Positions 36,262 to 45,388 of a stretch of DNA of 64,000 nucleotides are shown in pieces. The stretch spans positions 1,736,001-1,800,000 of the forward strand of contig CAVUDO010000002.1 in NCBI GenBank assembly GCA_963740255.1. Reading direction: 5' to 3'. The notes under the pieces were generated by a model that saw nothing but the letters and a program-made list of their open reading frames with translations, was not told the origin of the DNA and did not search any database. Every line of letters starts with the position of its first letter. The stretch's first letter is position 1. The translations under genes were made by a program, and so were the position numbers. The stretch is from CAVUDO01 sp963740255 (lineage in GTDB: Bacteria; Actinomycetota; Actinomycetes; Mycobacteriales; Cryptosporangiaceae).

Positions 36262-37903
36262 GCCGGTGGATCCGCGGCGGCTCGCCACGGCCGTGCGGAC
36301 GCACGTCGCGGCACTGCTCCAGCTCGCGGACGAGGAGGTTCCGACCGACGTCCCGCTGGCCGCGCTGGGACTCGACTCGATCATGGTCATCGGCCTGCAG
36401 GGAATGCTGGAGGACGACTGGGGCCTGTACGACTTCCCGATCGCGCCGCACGCGACGATCGACGACCTCACCGCCCGGGCGTCCCGCGGGACGGCCGGCG
36501 GCCTGCCGGGGGCCGCCGACGGCACCGCCGTGCCGCTGGGGACTGCCACCGGCACCGCCGCCCCGCCGGGGACGCCCGGGCGCGGCCGGCCAGTTCCGGC
36601 GTCCGCCGCGCCCACGACGTTCCCGGCGGCGGCGCTGCAACGGGCCTACCTCGTCGGCCGGCGCCGGGACCTGCCGCTCGGCGGGGTCGCGGCGCACATG
36701 TACCTGGAGTTCGACAGCGACGACCTCGACCTGGACCGGGCCCAGCGGTCACTGCGCCAACTGGTCGACCGGCACCCGATGCTGCGGACGGTCCTGCATG
36801 CCGACGGGACGCTGGAGACGCTGACCCCGTGCCCGGCCTACGAGATCCCGGTGACCGATCTGCGCCCGCTCACGCCGGCGCAACGCGAGGCCACGCTCGA
36901 CCAGGTCCGCGCCGAGAAGTCGCACCAGCTCCGCCCGACCGACGAGTGGCCGCTGCTGGACGTCAGCGCCGCCCGCCTCACCGACCGGCGCACCCGGCTG
37001 TCGGTCTACCTCGACTTCGTCGTGGCCGACGCGGTGAGCTGCCTCGGCCTGCTCGGCGAGTGGGGCGCGCTCTACCGCGCCCCGGACGTCGCGTTGCCGG
37101 AACTGCCGACCACCTTCGCCGGCTGGAGCCGCGAACAGGCCACTGTGGACTCCGGCCGGCTCGGGCGGGCCCGGGCCTACTGGGCGGGGCGGATCCCCAG
37201 GCTCCCGCCGGCTCCCGAACTTCCGGTCCGCACCGACCTCCGGGACGTGGTCGGTGCCCGCTTCGCGCGGACGCAGGTCCGGATCGCCGGGGCGGACTGG
37301 ACGGCGCTGCGGAACCAGGCGACCGCACGGGGCCTCACCACCTCGGTCGTCCTGTGCGCCGCGTACGCCCGCACGCTCGCCGCGGTGAGCCGGCGGCCGG
37401 ACTTCACCCTGACCCTGACCCTGTTCAACCGACCGCCGGTGCCGCACATCGAGCACGTGGTCGGCGACTTCTCCAGCACGACCCTGCTGGCCGTCGACGC
37501 GGCGGGGCGGCGGACGTTCGGCGCGCTGGCCCGGGGGATGCAGGACCGGCTCTGGCTGGACCTCCAACACCGGGCCATGCCGGGCATCGCCGTACTCCGG
37601 GAACTGTGGAAGGCGGGCCGGACGCCGCTGCTGCCGGTGGTGTTCACCAGCCTGTTCGAGGACTTCTCCGGCCTGGACTGGCTCGGAGAGAACGTCTACG
37701 GCGTGTCGGAGACTCCGCAGGTCTACCTCGACCACCAGACGTTCGAACGGGGCGGCGACCTCGTGCTCCAGTTCGACTACGTCCCGGAGCTGCTGTCGCC
37801 GGAGCTGCTCGCGCAGATGATCGAGCGCCACGCCGGGCTGCTCGGCACGCTCGCCCGGGACCCGGGCGCGTGGGAGTCCGTCACCGGGAGGGAACGCGTG
37901 TGA
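36248..37903 (+). CDS. PCP-heterocyclization (Cy) didomain NRPS protein
   Basis: The 551-residue protein starts with a carrier domain (VPLAALGLDSIMVIGLQGML, phosphopantetheine Ser near residue 42). An Ala/Pro/Gly-rich linker (residues 77-115) follows, then a Cy domain. Cy signatures are FPAAALQRAYLVGRRRDLPL (Cy1), LDFVVADAVS, which is the DxxxxDxxS that replaces the HHxxxDG of ordinary condensation domains, PHIEHVVGDFSSTTLL and PLLPVVFTSLFEDF. Cy domains join an acyl group to cysteine and close the thiazoline. With the free cysteine A domain next door, the PCP probably carries cysteine. There is no oxidase or thioesterase domain. Confidence 0.88.
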   Translation: MSPTEPVDPRRLATAVRTHVAALLQLADEEVPTDVPLAALGLDSIMVIGLQGMLEDDWGLYDFPIAPHATIDDLTARASRGTAGGLPGAADGTAVPLGTATGTAAPPGTPGRGRPVPASAAPTTFPAAALQRAYLVGRRRDLPLGGVAAHMYLEFDSDDLDLDRAQRSLRQLVDRHPMLRTVLHADGTLETLTPCPAYEIPVTDLRPLTPAQREATLDQVRAEKSHQLRPTDEWPLLDVSAARLTDRRTRLSVYLDFVVADAVSCLGLLGEWGALYRAPDVALPELPTTFAGWSREQATVDSGRLGRARAYWAGRIPRLPPAPELPVRTDLRDVVGARFARTQVRIAGADWTALRNQATARGLTTSVVLCAAYARTLAAVSRRPDFTLTLTLFNRPPVPHIEHVVGDFSSTTLLAVDAAGRRTFGALARGMQDRLWLDLQHRAMPGIAVLRELWKAGRTPLLPVVFTSLFEDFSGLDWLGENVYGVSETPQVYLDHQTFERGGDLVLQFDYVPELLSPELLAQMIERHAGLLGTLARDPGAWESVTGRERV

Positions 37904-38217
37904 CCAGTGCGCACATCAACCCAGGCATCGACGCCGACCAGGTCGCCGCGCTGCTCGGGGAGGTCAAGAACCTCCCCGCGGTCGACGCCCACGCGGAGTT
38001 CGACGACTACGGGATCGACTCGCTGGACCTGCTCCGGCTGGCCGACCTGCTGGAGGCGCGGGCCGGCGTCCGGTGCGGCGTGGACGACCTGGTTGCCGCC
38101 CGCAGCGCCGCGCAGCTCGCCGCCCTCCTCAACGCCACCGCCGCGGGCCACCCGGGCGCCGGCGCGGGCGCAGCGGCGGCGGGCGCCACGAGCGACGCCG
38201 CCGGCGCAACCGACTGA
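37900..38217 (+). CDS. Acyl/peptidyl carrier protein
   Basis: The 105-residue carrier protein has the attachment motif FDDYGIDSLDLLRLADLLEA (Ser near residue 44) and a long Ala/Gly-rich tail. The GTG overlaps the stop of the PCP-Cy gene as GTGA, so the two are co-translated. It is the most likely acceptor of the fatty acid activated by the convergent AMP ligase. The flexible tail is unusual for a carrier protein. Confidence 0.85.
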   Translation: MTSAHINPGIDADQVAALLGEVKNLPAVDAHAEFDDYGIDSLDLLRLADLLEARAGVRCGVDDLVAARSAAQLAALLNATAAGHPGAGAGAAAAGATSDAAGATD

Positions 38218-38227
38218 CGGGCCGCTG

Positions 38228-39988
38228 TCAGCGGGCGCCGCCCCGCAGCCGGTCCTCGACGAGGACGGGCAGGGTGCCGTCCAGGTAGGCCGCCCGGCAC
38301 GCCAACCGCTGCACCTTGCCGCTGGACGTCTTCGGTAGCGCACCGCTGCCGATGAGCACCACCGCGCCCGCAACCAGACCGTGGTCACGGCCCAGCGCGT
38401 CCCGGATCCGGCGGGTCAGGCCGGGCACGTCCGGAACGGCGGCCAGGTCGCGGACCTCGTACACCACGACGATCTCCTCGACGCCCGCCTCGCCCGGGAT
38501 GCCGAACGCCGCTCCCCGGCCCTGCCGGAGCGCGGGGTCACACCGCTCGACGGTCAGCTCGAGATCCTGGGGGAAGACGTTGCGCCCGCGGACGATGATC
38601 AGGTCCTTGAGCCGGCCGCTGATGAACAGTTCGCCGTCGAGCAGGAACCCGGCATCCCCGGTCCGCAGGTATCCCCGCTCGTCCCCTCGGTCGCCGTCCG
38701 GGCCGGCGACCCGCGCACAGAACGTCTCCTCGCTCAGCGCCGGCCGCCGCCAGTAGCCAGCGGCAACGCTCGGCCCGGACACCCACACCTCCCCGACCGT
38801 GCCGTCAGCGCGCTCCGCCGACGTCTCGGGGTCGACGATCCGTACGTCCTGGCCGTGGTCGGCGCGGCCGCTGCTCACCAGCAGCGTCCCGCTCCCGGCG
38901 TCGTCCGCGTCGGTGGCCCGCCCCTGCTCCAGGCCGTTCCGGACGAACCGCCGCACCACGGGCCCCTGCCGGCCGGTCACCATCAGGGTGGTCTCGGCCA
39001 TGCCGAAGCAGGGGTAGAACGCGTCGCCGCGGAACCCGGCCGGCTCGAACGTCTTGGCGAAGCGCTCCAGCGTTTCGGCGACGATCGGCTCCGCGCCGTT
39101 CCAGGCGAGCCGCCAGCTCCGCAGGTCCAGGGCGCTCAGGGCCTCGGGCGTGGCCCGGCGCGCGCAGAGGTCGTAGGCGAAGTTCGGCGCTCCGCACACG
39201 GTGCCGCGGTGCTCGGTGACGAGCCGGAGCCAGCGCAGCGGGTCGCGGATGAAGTCCCCCGGCGCGATCAGCACCGCCTCGGCGCCGGCGTACACCGGCG
39301 CCAGCACGGTCGCCACCAGCCCCATGTCGTGGTACAGCGGCAGCCAGGACGGCAGGACGCTGTCCCAGGAAAGGTGGAACGCCCGCTGGATGCGACGGAC
39401 CTGGTCGACGATGTTGCCGTGCGAGACCATCACGCCCTTGGGCGCGGACGTGGATCCGGAGGTGTACTGGAGCACGGCCGGACCCGACCGGTCGAGGGCG
39501 TCGGGCACGTGCCCGTCGCCACCCGTCGCCAGCGCGTCGGCCGTCGACCAGGGCACCGACCGGAGCCGCGGGAAGTCCCGCGCCGCCGGCCCGCCCTCGA
39601 CCAGGTCCATGCTGCTGGTGAGGCCCAGGCTCGGGCCCGCGTCGCGGGCGATGCCCTCGGTCTGGTGGGCGGCCACCGCGGCGACGGCGGTCTCGCCCAG
39701 CGGGGTGGGCACGGCCACCACGCCGGCGTACAGGCAGGCGAACAGGCTCGGCACGAACTCCGCCGGCTCGACGAAGGCGAGCAGCACCCGGTCGCCCGGC
39801 GACACCCGCCGTCGGAGCCCGGCGGCCAGGAGTGCGGCCCGGTCGTGCAGCTCACGGTAGGTGAGCGTCTGCTCGTCGCGTCCGCGCTTGGCCGGGAACC
39901 GGAACGCGACCCGGTCGGGCACCTCCCCCGCGTGCCGCCGGAGCACGTCGACCAGGGTCGTCGGGGCGGACGTGTCGACCCTGGTCAC
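38228..39988 (-). CDS. Fatty-acyl-AMP ligase (FAAL)
   Basis: The 586-residue enzyme is of FAAL type: VPDRVAFRFPAKRGRDEQTL early, LQYTSGSTSAPKGVMVSHGN (ATP binding), WLPLYHDMGLVATVL, APNFAYDLCARRATPEALS, WRLAWNGAEPIVAETLERF and FYPCFGMAETTLMVTG. FAALs make acyl-adenylates and pass them to carrier proteins instead of CoA. Start GTG at 39,988 gives normal length; upstream residues are not FAAL-like. It converges with the carrier gene, 10 bases apart, and is divergent from fabG. The chain length accepted cannot be read by eye. Confidence 0.88.
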   Translation of the reverse strand: MTRVDTSAPTTLVDVLRRHAGEVPDRVAFRFPAKRGRDEQTLTYRELHDRAALLAAGLRRRVSPGDRVLLAFVEPAEFVPSLFACLYAGVVAVPTPLGETAVAAVAAHQTEGIARDAGPSLGLTSSMDLVEGGPAARDFPRLRSVPWSTADALATGGDGHVPDALDRSGPAVLQYTSGSTSAPKGVMVSHGNIVDQVRRIQRAFHLSWDSVLPSWLPLYHDMGLVATVLAPVYAGAEAVLIAPGDFIRDPLRWLRLVTEHRGTVCGAPNFAYDLCARRATPEALSALDLRSWRLAWNGAEPIVAETLERFAKTFEPAGFRGDAFYPCFGMAETTLMVTGRQGPVVRRFVRNGLEQGRATDADDAGSGTLLVSSGRADHGQDVRIVDPETSAERADGTVGEVWVSGPSVAAGYWRRPALSEETFCARVAGPDGDRGDERGYLRTGDAGFLLDGELFISGRLKDLIIVRGRNVFPQDLELTVERCDPALRQGRGAAFGIPGEAGVEEIVVVYEVRDLAAVPDVPGLTRRIRDALGRDHGLVAGAVVLIGSGALPKTSSGKVQRLACRAAYLDGTLPVLVEDRLRGGAR

Positions 39989-40184
39989 GGAAATCCGGCT
40001 CCCGTCGCACGGCGGAATCCGGGTGATCCTAGTGCCTGCCGGGCGCCGCGAAGAAGGGCCGACGAGGTGTCGGTGTGACACCGGAGACAAGTTCGGTTTG
40101 CCTGCCCCGGTTGTTCACGCTCTGCTACATTCTGGGTTTCCTGCTTGTCACAAATCCTTTTCGGGTTGGCGCCTTGGGGGAAAC

Positions 40185-40274
40185 ATGCCCCTCCCGGTAC
40201 TCGTCGGTAACGTCCTTCCTGCCGTACTCGAAGCCTGGCCGGCACCGCCCACACCCCGCGGCCGGCCGGGATGA
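40185..40274 (+). CDS. Short leader-like ORF before fabG (29 residues)
   Basis: An ATG behind GGGGGAAAC opens a 29-residue frame (MPLPVLVGNVLPAVLEAWPA, then PPTPRGRPG) whose TGA overlaps the fabG ATG as ATGA. It may serve translational coupling. It is hydrophobic at first and Pro/Arg-rich at the end. No homolog known to me. Confidence 0.35.
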   Translation: MPLPVLVGNVLPAVLEAWPAPPTPRGRPG

Positions 40275-40996
40275 CCACGGTGGAAGGGCGTACTGCCCTC
40301 GTCACAGGTGGTAGCGGGGAGCTGGGCGGTGCGGTCGTTCGCGCGCTGGCCGGTCGGGGCCTGCGGGTAGCCGTGGGGTACCGCGCCAACGAGGCCGCGG
40401 CGGACGCGCTCGTCAAGGAGACGCCCGAGGCGATCGCCGTCCCGCTGGACGTCACCGATCCCGACAGCGTCCGGGCGGCGTTCGAGCAGGTGCGGGCCGA
40501 CCTCGGACCGGTGACCGTCCTGGTCTGCGCCGCGGGCGTGGTCCGCGACCGGCCCGCCGTCCGGATGCGTACCGAGGACTGGCGCGACGTGCTGGACGCC
40601 AACCTGACGGGCGCTTTCCACTGCGCCCGGCAGGCGCTGCCCGGCATGCTCGGCGAGCGGTTCGGCCGGATCGTCTCGATCGGCTCGGTCAGTGCGTCGG
40701 TCGGCCCGGCCGGCCAGGCCAACTACGCCGCCGCCAAGGCCGGCCTCGTCGGCATGACGAAGTCGCTGGCCCGTGAGGCGGGCCGGTACGGGATCACCGT
40801 GAACGTGGTCGCCCCCGGGCTGCTCCCCTCCGCGCTCGCCGAGCCGGTCGGCGCCAAGCTGTGGGACGCCTACCGCGCACTGTCGGCCACCGGTGCGCTG
40901 GTCGACCCCGCCGACGTCGCCCGGGCGGTGCTGTTCTGCGTCGAGTGCCCCAGCCTGACCGGCCAGCAGATCACCGTGGACGGCGGCGTCACCTGA
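40271..40996 (+). CDS. 3-oxoacyl-ACP reductase (FabG-like SDR)
   Basis: The 241-residue SDR reduces beta-ketoacyl chains on a carrier protein with NADPH. The active residues are Ser, Tyr and Lys in IVSIGSVSASVGPAGQANYA and AAKAGL. The nucleotide loop reads TGGSGELGGAV, where the usual second Gly of TGxxxGxG is Glu. DANLTGAFHCARQALPGML and a C-terminal TGQQITVDGG are standard. It opens the rightward operon with ACP, KS, reductase and aminotransferase. No dehydratase or enoyl reductase follows. Confidence 0.88.
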   Translation: MTTVEGRTALVTGGSGELGGAVVRALAGRGLRVAVGYRANEAAADALVKETPEAIAVPLDVTDPDSVRAAFEQVRADLGPVTVLVCAAGVVRDRPAVRMRTEDWRDVLDANLTGAFHCARQALPGMLGERFGRIVSIGSVSASVGPAGQANYAAAKAGLVGMTKSLAREAGRYGITVNVVAPGLLPSALAEPVGAKLWDAYRALSATGALVDPADVARAVLFCVECPSLTGQQITVDGGVT

Positions 40997-41075
40997 CGAG
41001 GACCGCCGCGCAAGCGCCGCGGCCGGAGCCCAACCGGATGGCGCGCGACGCCGTGAGAGAGGGAGGAGGCGCACG

Positions 41076-41330
41076 ATGGCACTGACCCGGGACGACGTGG
41101 CCAGGGAGTTCGAGGACCTGCTCGTCGAACAGTTCAGCGTGTCGCGCGGGGACCTCACCGCCGACGCCCACCTCTTCGACGACCTCGGACTCGACTCGAT
41201 CGACCTGCTCAGCGCCCTGGCCATCGTGGAGAGCCGCCACGGCGTCGCCATCCCGGACGACGACCTGCCGGACATGCTGGTGGTGCGCGGCTGCATCGAC
41301 AGGATCGCCGAACGGGTGTGCGCGCCGTGA
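41076..41330 (+). CDS. Acyl carrier protein
   Basis: An 84-residue ACP with HLFDDLGLDSIDLLSALAIV (Ser near residue 41) and acidic helices. The ATG follows GGGAGGAGG. The stop overlaps the ketosynthase start. It is a second, clearly different carrier from the one at 37,900, probably dedicated to the ketosynthase. Confidence 0.9.
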   Translation: MALTRDDVAREFEDLLVEQFSVSRGDLTADAHLFDDLGLDSIDLLSALAIVESRHGVAIPDDDLPDMLVVRGCIDRIAERVCAP

Positions 41331-42580
41331 CCGCGAATCCGGCCACCGGTTCGCCGCGGGAGGTCGTGGTCACCGGGATCGGGGTGATCACCCCGGTCGG
41401 CACCGGCGTGGAGGAGTTCTGGACCGGGCTGGTGAAGGGCCGGTCCGGCATCGGCCCGTTGACCCGGTGCGACCTGGGCGACTGTCCCGTCGGCGTCGCC
41501 GGCCAGATCGACGACTTCGCCGCCGAGGACCACCTGGCGCCCGCCCTCCGGCGCAAGCTCGGCCGGTTCTCGCAGTTCGGCGTGGCCTCGGCGAAGCTCG
41601 CGATCGAGCATGCGCGGCTCGACCCGGCCGGGACGGACTCCGAACGGGCCGCCGTGGTGATCGGCACCTGCTACTCGGGGCTGGCCGAGGCGGAGCCGGG
41701 CGTCGCCCGGTACCAGGCCGAGGGCTGGCGCGGTGTCGCCCCTTCGCTGGGGCCGGCGTTGATGGCGAACGCCGCGGCCTCGGCCGTGTCGATCGTCTAC
41801 GGCTTCCGCGGCCCGGTCGAGTGCATCGCCACCGCGTGCGCGACCGGCGGGCAGGCGATCTCGCGGGCCACGGACCTGATCCGCCTCGGCTACGCCGACG
41901 TCGTGCTCGCCGGCGGCTGCGACGCACCCCTGACGCCGATCGCGGTGAGTTCGTTCGCCACCGCCCGCGCGCTGTCGACCTGCACCGGCGACCCCGCGGC
42001 CGCCTCGCGTCCCTTCGACGCCCACCGCGACGGGTTCGTGATGTCCGAAGGCGGCGCCGTCCTCGTGCTCGAGTCGGCCGACCATGCCCGGGCGCGGGGG
42101 GCGACGCCGCTCGCGCGCGTGCTGGGCTGGGGGCATTCCGGGGACGCCCACAACCTCACCCAGCCGCCGGCCGACGGCGCCGGCGCCGCCCGGGCGATGG
42201 CCGCGGCGCTGCGGATGGCCGGCTGCGCACCGGCCGACGTGGGCTACCTGCACGCCCACGCCACCGGCACGCCGCAGGGCGACCTCGCGGAGGCCCGGGC
42301 CCTGCACCAGGTCTTCGGCGGATCGCCGCCCCCGGTGTCGGCGTCCAAGTCGATGACCGGCCACATGATGGGCGCCGCCGGATCGGCCGGCGCTGCCGTG
42401 GCCGTGCTCGCGCTGGCCGAGGGCATGCTGCCGCCGACCATCAACCAGGACGAGCCGGACCCGGCCTGCGATCTCGACGCCATCCCCCACGTCGCCCGCG
42501 CCGCGAGCCCCGAGGTCACGATGAGCAACGCCTTCGCGCTCGGCGGCATCAACTGCAGCCTCGTGTTCGGCCGTGCCTGA
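41327..42580 (+). CDS. Beta-ketoacyl-ACP synthase II-type ketosynthase
   Basis: The 417-residue KS keeps all catalytic residues: Cys in CIATACATGGQA, His in YLHAHATGTPQGD and Lys/His in SASKSMTGHMMGAAG. It elongates an acyl chain with a malonyl unit on the ACP before it. There is no chain-length factor partner, so it is FabF-like rather than aromatic PKS. I use GTG at 41,327, which overlaps the ACP stop as GTGA; a GTG at 41,318 is also open. The stop overlaps the next ATG by one base. Confidence 0.9.
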   Translation: MTANPATGSPREVVVTGIGVITPVGTGVEEFWTGLVKGRSGIGPLTRCDLGDCPVGVAGQIDDFAAEDHLAPALRRKLGRFSQFGVASAKLAIEHARLDPAGTDSERAAVVIGTCYSGLAEAEPGVARYQAEGWRGVAPSLGPALMANAAASAVSIVYGFRGPVECIATACATGGQAISRATDLIRLGYADVVLAGGCDAPLTPIAVSSFATARALSTCTGDPAAASRPFDAHRDGFVMSEGGAVLVLESADHARARGATPLARVLGWGHSGDAHNLTQPPADGAGAARAMAAALRMAGCAPADVGYLHAHATGTPQGDLAEARALHQVFGGSPPPVSASKSMTGHMMGAAGSAGAAVAVLALAEGMLPPTINQDEPDPACDLDAIPHVARAASPEVTMSNAFALGGINCSLVFGRA

Positions 42581-43638
42581 TGCCCACGGGAAGGTCCGGT
42601 CCCGCACCGGGCCTGCTCCTGGTCACCGGGGCCACCGGTGTCCTGGGGCCCAGCGTGCTCGCCGCGTTCGGCCCAGGCCGGTGCATCGCGCTGCGACACC
42701 GCACGCCCGTCCTCGGCGGAGGGGTCGAGGTGCTGACCGGCGACCTCACCCGGGAACGGCTCGGACTCTCGCCCCAGGACTACCGGCGCCTGCTCCCGCG
42801 GCTCGGCGGCGTGCTGCATGCCGGTGCCCTCACCACCACGACCTGGTCGGCGGCCGAACTCGAGCGCACCAACGTCGGGGGCACCCGCAACGCGGTACGC
42901 CTCGCCGAGGACGCCGGCGTGCCGCTGCACCACGTCAGCACGTTCTACGTGCACGGCCGGGACGCCACCCTGACCTCCGAGCCCACCAACCCCTACCAGG
43001 CCACCAAGCGGGAGGCCGAACGCATCGTCGCCGCCGCGGCCGTGCCGACCGCGACCTACCGGCTGCCCATCCTCATCGGGGACGCCGACACCGGGGTCGT
43101 CACCCGGTTCCGCGGCCAGGGCCTCTACGTCGGCGCGAAGACGATCGTCGGCGGCAACGCGCACCTGCTGCCGGCGCCGACACCCTGCTGGGTGGACTTC
43201 CTCCCCCGCGACCACGTCGCCGAGTGCCTGCGGATCGCGGTGGACGCCCACCTCGCCGGCACGTACTGGATCACGGCCGGGCGGGCCGCGATCCCCCTCG
43301 GCCAGTTCGTCGACATCTGCCTGGAGATCGCGGCCGAACTCGGCCGGACGGTGGCGCGGCCGAAGATCGTCGACCCGGAGGTGGTGGAGCGGCTGATCCT
43401 GCCCGCGTTCTCCGACCTCATCCCGGCGGAGTTGCGGCTGCACCTGCGCGTCGCCAACCGGGTCGCGCTCGGCATGGCCAACGCAGGCCACCTGCCCGAC
43501 TCCCGCGACGACCTCCCGGCTGGTGTCCGCTTCCCGGCGCTGCCGGACCTGGTTGCGTGTCTGCGGAGGTCGCTGCGCTACTGGGCGGCCCACGTGACGC
43601 TGCGGCCACCCGTGCTGATCCCGGAGCCGAGCCGGTGA
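42580..43638 (+). CDS. Thioester reductase-type extended SDR
   Basis: The 352-residue NAD(P)-dependent enzyme has LLLVTGATGVLGPSVLAAF at the start, GVLHAGALTTTTWSAAELER, HHVSTFYVHGRD, and the active Tyr/Lys in NPYQATKREAERIV. PCWVDFLPRDHVAECLR fits the terminal reductase domains of NRPS and carboxylate reductases. I infer reductive release of the carrier-bound chain as an aldehyde. It is a stand-alone protein, coupled by overlaps (TGATG and GTGA) to the ketosynthase and aminotransferase. An ordinary sugar epimerase is less likely. Confidence 0.75.
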   Translation: MPTGRSGPAPGLLLVTGATGVLGPSVLAAFGPGRCIALRHRTPVLGGGVEVLTGDLTRERLGLSPQDYRRLLPRLGGVLHAGALTTTTWSAAELERTNVGGTRNAVRLAEDAGVPLHHVSTFYVHGRDATLTSEPTNPYQATKREAERIVAAAAVPTATYRLPILIGDADTGVVTRFRGQGLYVGAKTIVGGNAHLLPAPTPCWVDFLPRDHVAECLRIAVDAHLAGTYWITAGRAAIPLGQFVDICLEIAAELGRTVARPKIVDPEVVERLILPAFSDLIPAELRLHLRVANRVALGMANAGHLPDSRDDLPAGVRFPALPDLVACLRRSLRYWAAHVTLRPPVLIPEPSR

Positions 43639-44873
43639 GGGAGGCCATGGAGCTGTACGGCCGACACGTGAACAGGGCCGGCGCGCGGCTGGCGACGATG
43701 ATGGCGGCGCCGACGCTCGTCCGCGGGGACGGCAGCTACCTCTACGCGGACTCGGGCGAGAAGTTCCTGTCCTGCGGGGGCTTCGCGGTGTTCCTGCTCG
43801 GCCATCAGTTTCCCGAGGTCGTCGACCCGGTCGTCGAACAGGTGCGGACGTTGTCGCTGTGCGGTCCGGCGGCGCTGCACGAAGGCCAGGCGCTGGCCGC
43901 GAGGGCCCTGGCCGACCTCTGTCCCGACGGACTGGAGTACGTCTACTTCCTGAACTCCGGCACCGAGGCCACCGAACTGGCGATCAAGCTCGCCCGGCTG
44001 AACGGCCGGCGCCGGCTCGTCGCCGCCGAGGGCAGCTACCACGGCAAGACGACCGGCGCGTTGAGCGTGACCGGCCGGGAGGCGTTCCGCGCCCCGTTCG
44101 CGCCGCTGCTGCCCGGCGTCACGTTCGTGCCCTTCGACGACCTCGACGCGCTGGATGCCGTGCTGGGCCCGGACGTCTGCGTGCTGCTCGAACCGGTGCA
44201 GGGCGAGGGCGGCGTGCGGGTGCCACGCCCCGGCTACCTCGCCGGCGTCGCGGCGCGCTGCGCGCAGGCCGGCGCGCTGCTGGTGCTGGACGAGATCCAG
44301 ACCGGGCTCGGCCGGGTCGGCGCGATGTGGGGCGCGGACGCCGAGGGGGTGCGGCCGGACATGCTGCTTGCCGGGAAGGCGCTCGGCGGCGGGGTCGTCC
44401 CGGTCTCGGCGCTGGTGGCCACCGACGAGGTCTTCGCCCCGCTCAACCGCGACCCGCTCCTGCACACCAGCACCCACGGCGGCAGTCCGCTGGCCACCAC
44501 CGCGGCGCGGCACACGATCGCCGCGATCCTCCGCCACGACGTCCCCGGCCTGGCCCGGGCGCTCGGCGACCGGCTGCTGCCGGCGGTCGCGGAGGTGTTC
44601 GGCCGCCGGTGCCCGCACCTGGTGCGCGAGGTGCGCGGCCGCGGTCTCCTGCTCGGAATCGAGTTCGTGCGGGTCAGCCACGCTGCCGCGTTGATGCTGG
44701 AGCTCATGGACCGGCACGTTCTGGTGTCCAACACGATGAACGCGCACGGCACCGTCCGCCTGACGCCGTCCGCGTTCTTCACCGACGAGGACGTCCGATG
44801 GCTCCTCGACGCGCTGGAGGGCGCGGCCGGAGCGCTGGCCGAGCGCTACCCGGGAACAGCGTCCGTCGTCTGA
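43635..44873 (+). CDS. Class III (PLP) aminotransferase
   Basis: The 412-residue PLP enzyme has FLNSGTEATELAIKLARL, AAEGSYHGKTTGALSVTG, LVLDEIQTGLGRVGAMWG and the Schiff-base Lys in MLLAGKALGGGVVPVSA. Class III enzymes transfer amino groups to terminal aldehydes. Directly behind the thioester reductase, this suggests aldehyde-to-amine conversion, as by TamH in tambjamine biosynthesis. The GTG overlaps the reductase stop as GTGA. Confidence 0.88.
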   Translation: MREAMELYGRHVNRAGARLATMMAAPTLVRGDGSYLYADSGEKFLSCGGFAVFLLGHQFPEVVDPVVEQVRTLSLCGPAALHEGQALAARALADLCPDGLEYVYFLNSGTEATELAIKLARLNGRRRLVAAEGSYHGKTTGALSVTGREAFRAPFAPLLPGVTFVPFDDLDALDAVLGPDVCVLLEPVQGEGGVRVPRPGYLAGVAARCAQAGALLVLDEIQTGLGRVGAMWGADAEGVRPDMLLAGKALGGGVVPVSALVATDEVFAPLNRDPLLHTSTHGGSPLATTAARHTIAAILRHDVPGLARALGDRLLPAVAEVFGRRCPHLVREVRGRGLLLGIEFVRVSHAAALMLELMDRHVLVSNTMNAHGTVRLTPSAFFTDEDVRWLLDALEGAAGALAERYPGTASVV

Positions 44874-44900
44874 TCCGCTGCCGCCGACAAGGGAGAACCG

Positions 44901-45380
44901 ATGCAGGAAGTCAGCCTCGCGTTGTCGGTCCCGGGACGGGACCCCGACGACGTGTTCGCCACGATCGCCGACTTCCCCCGCTACGCGACGCTGAGCGACG
45001 CGGTGATCCGGGTGGACGTCGAGGATCTCGGCGACGGGCGGGAGCGCTGCACCTGGGAGGTCAGGTTCCGGCGCGGCATCCTGATCTGGACCGAGGACAA
45101 CGTGTCCGACGCCGCCCGGCGCCGGATCGACTTCACCCTGGTCGGCGGAGATCTCGACCACCAGGTGGGGCACTGGCAGGTCGAGCCGGCCGCCGGTGGC
45201 AGCACCGTCCGCTTCTGGTGCGAGTTCGACCTCGGCATCCCGACGCTGGCCCACCTGATCGAACCGGTGGCCGCCGAGACCCTGCGGGAGAACATCGTCG
45301 AAACCTGCGCGGGGCTCTTCGCGTCCGTCGCCGCGGTACCCGAGCTCGCCGCCGAGCCCGGGTCCGAGCCGGGGACCTAG
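44901..45380 (+). CDS. SRPBCC (polyketide cyclase-like) protein
   Basis: The 159-residue protein has a START/SRPBCC shape: DPDDVFATIADFPRYATLSD, RCTWEVRFRRGILIWTEDN, RRRIDFTLVGGDLDHQVGHW and a long C-terminal helix. Such proteins bind hydrophobic ligands and can act as cyclases or dehydratases. It might replace the missing dehydratase in the cluster. The ATG follows GGGAGAA. Confidence 0.75.
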   Translation: MQEVSLALSVPGRDPDDVFATIADFPRYATLSDAVIRVDVEDLGDGRERCTWEVRFRRGILIWTEDNVSDAARRRIDFTLVGGDLDHQVGHWQVEPAAGGSTVRFWCEFDLGIPTLAHLIEPVAAETLRENIVETCAGLFASVAAVPELAAEPGSEPGT

Positions 45381-45388
45381 GAGGAGCG

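Noticed and set aside
38381..40078. 565-residue plus-strand frame opposite the FAAL gene
   Set aside because: Composition is typical of GC-rich antisense frames, and the minus strand has all FAAL motifs.
41327..45380. Type II aromatic polyketide cluster
   Set aside because: There is no chain-length factor, and the thioester reductase and aminotransferase point to a released amine rather than an aromatic polyketide.
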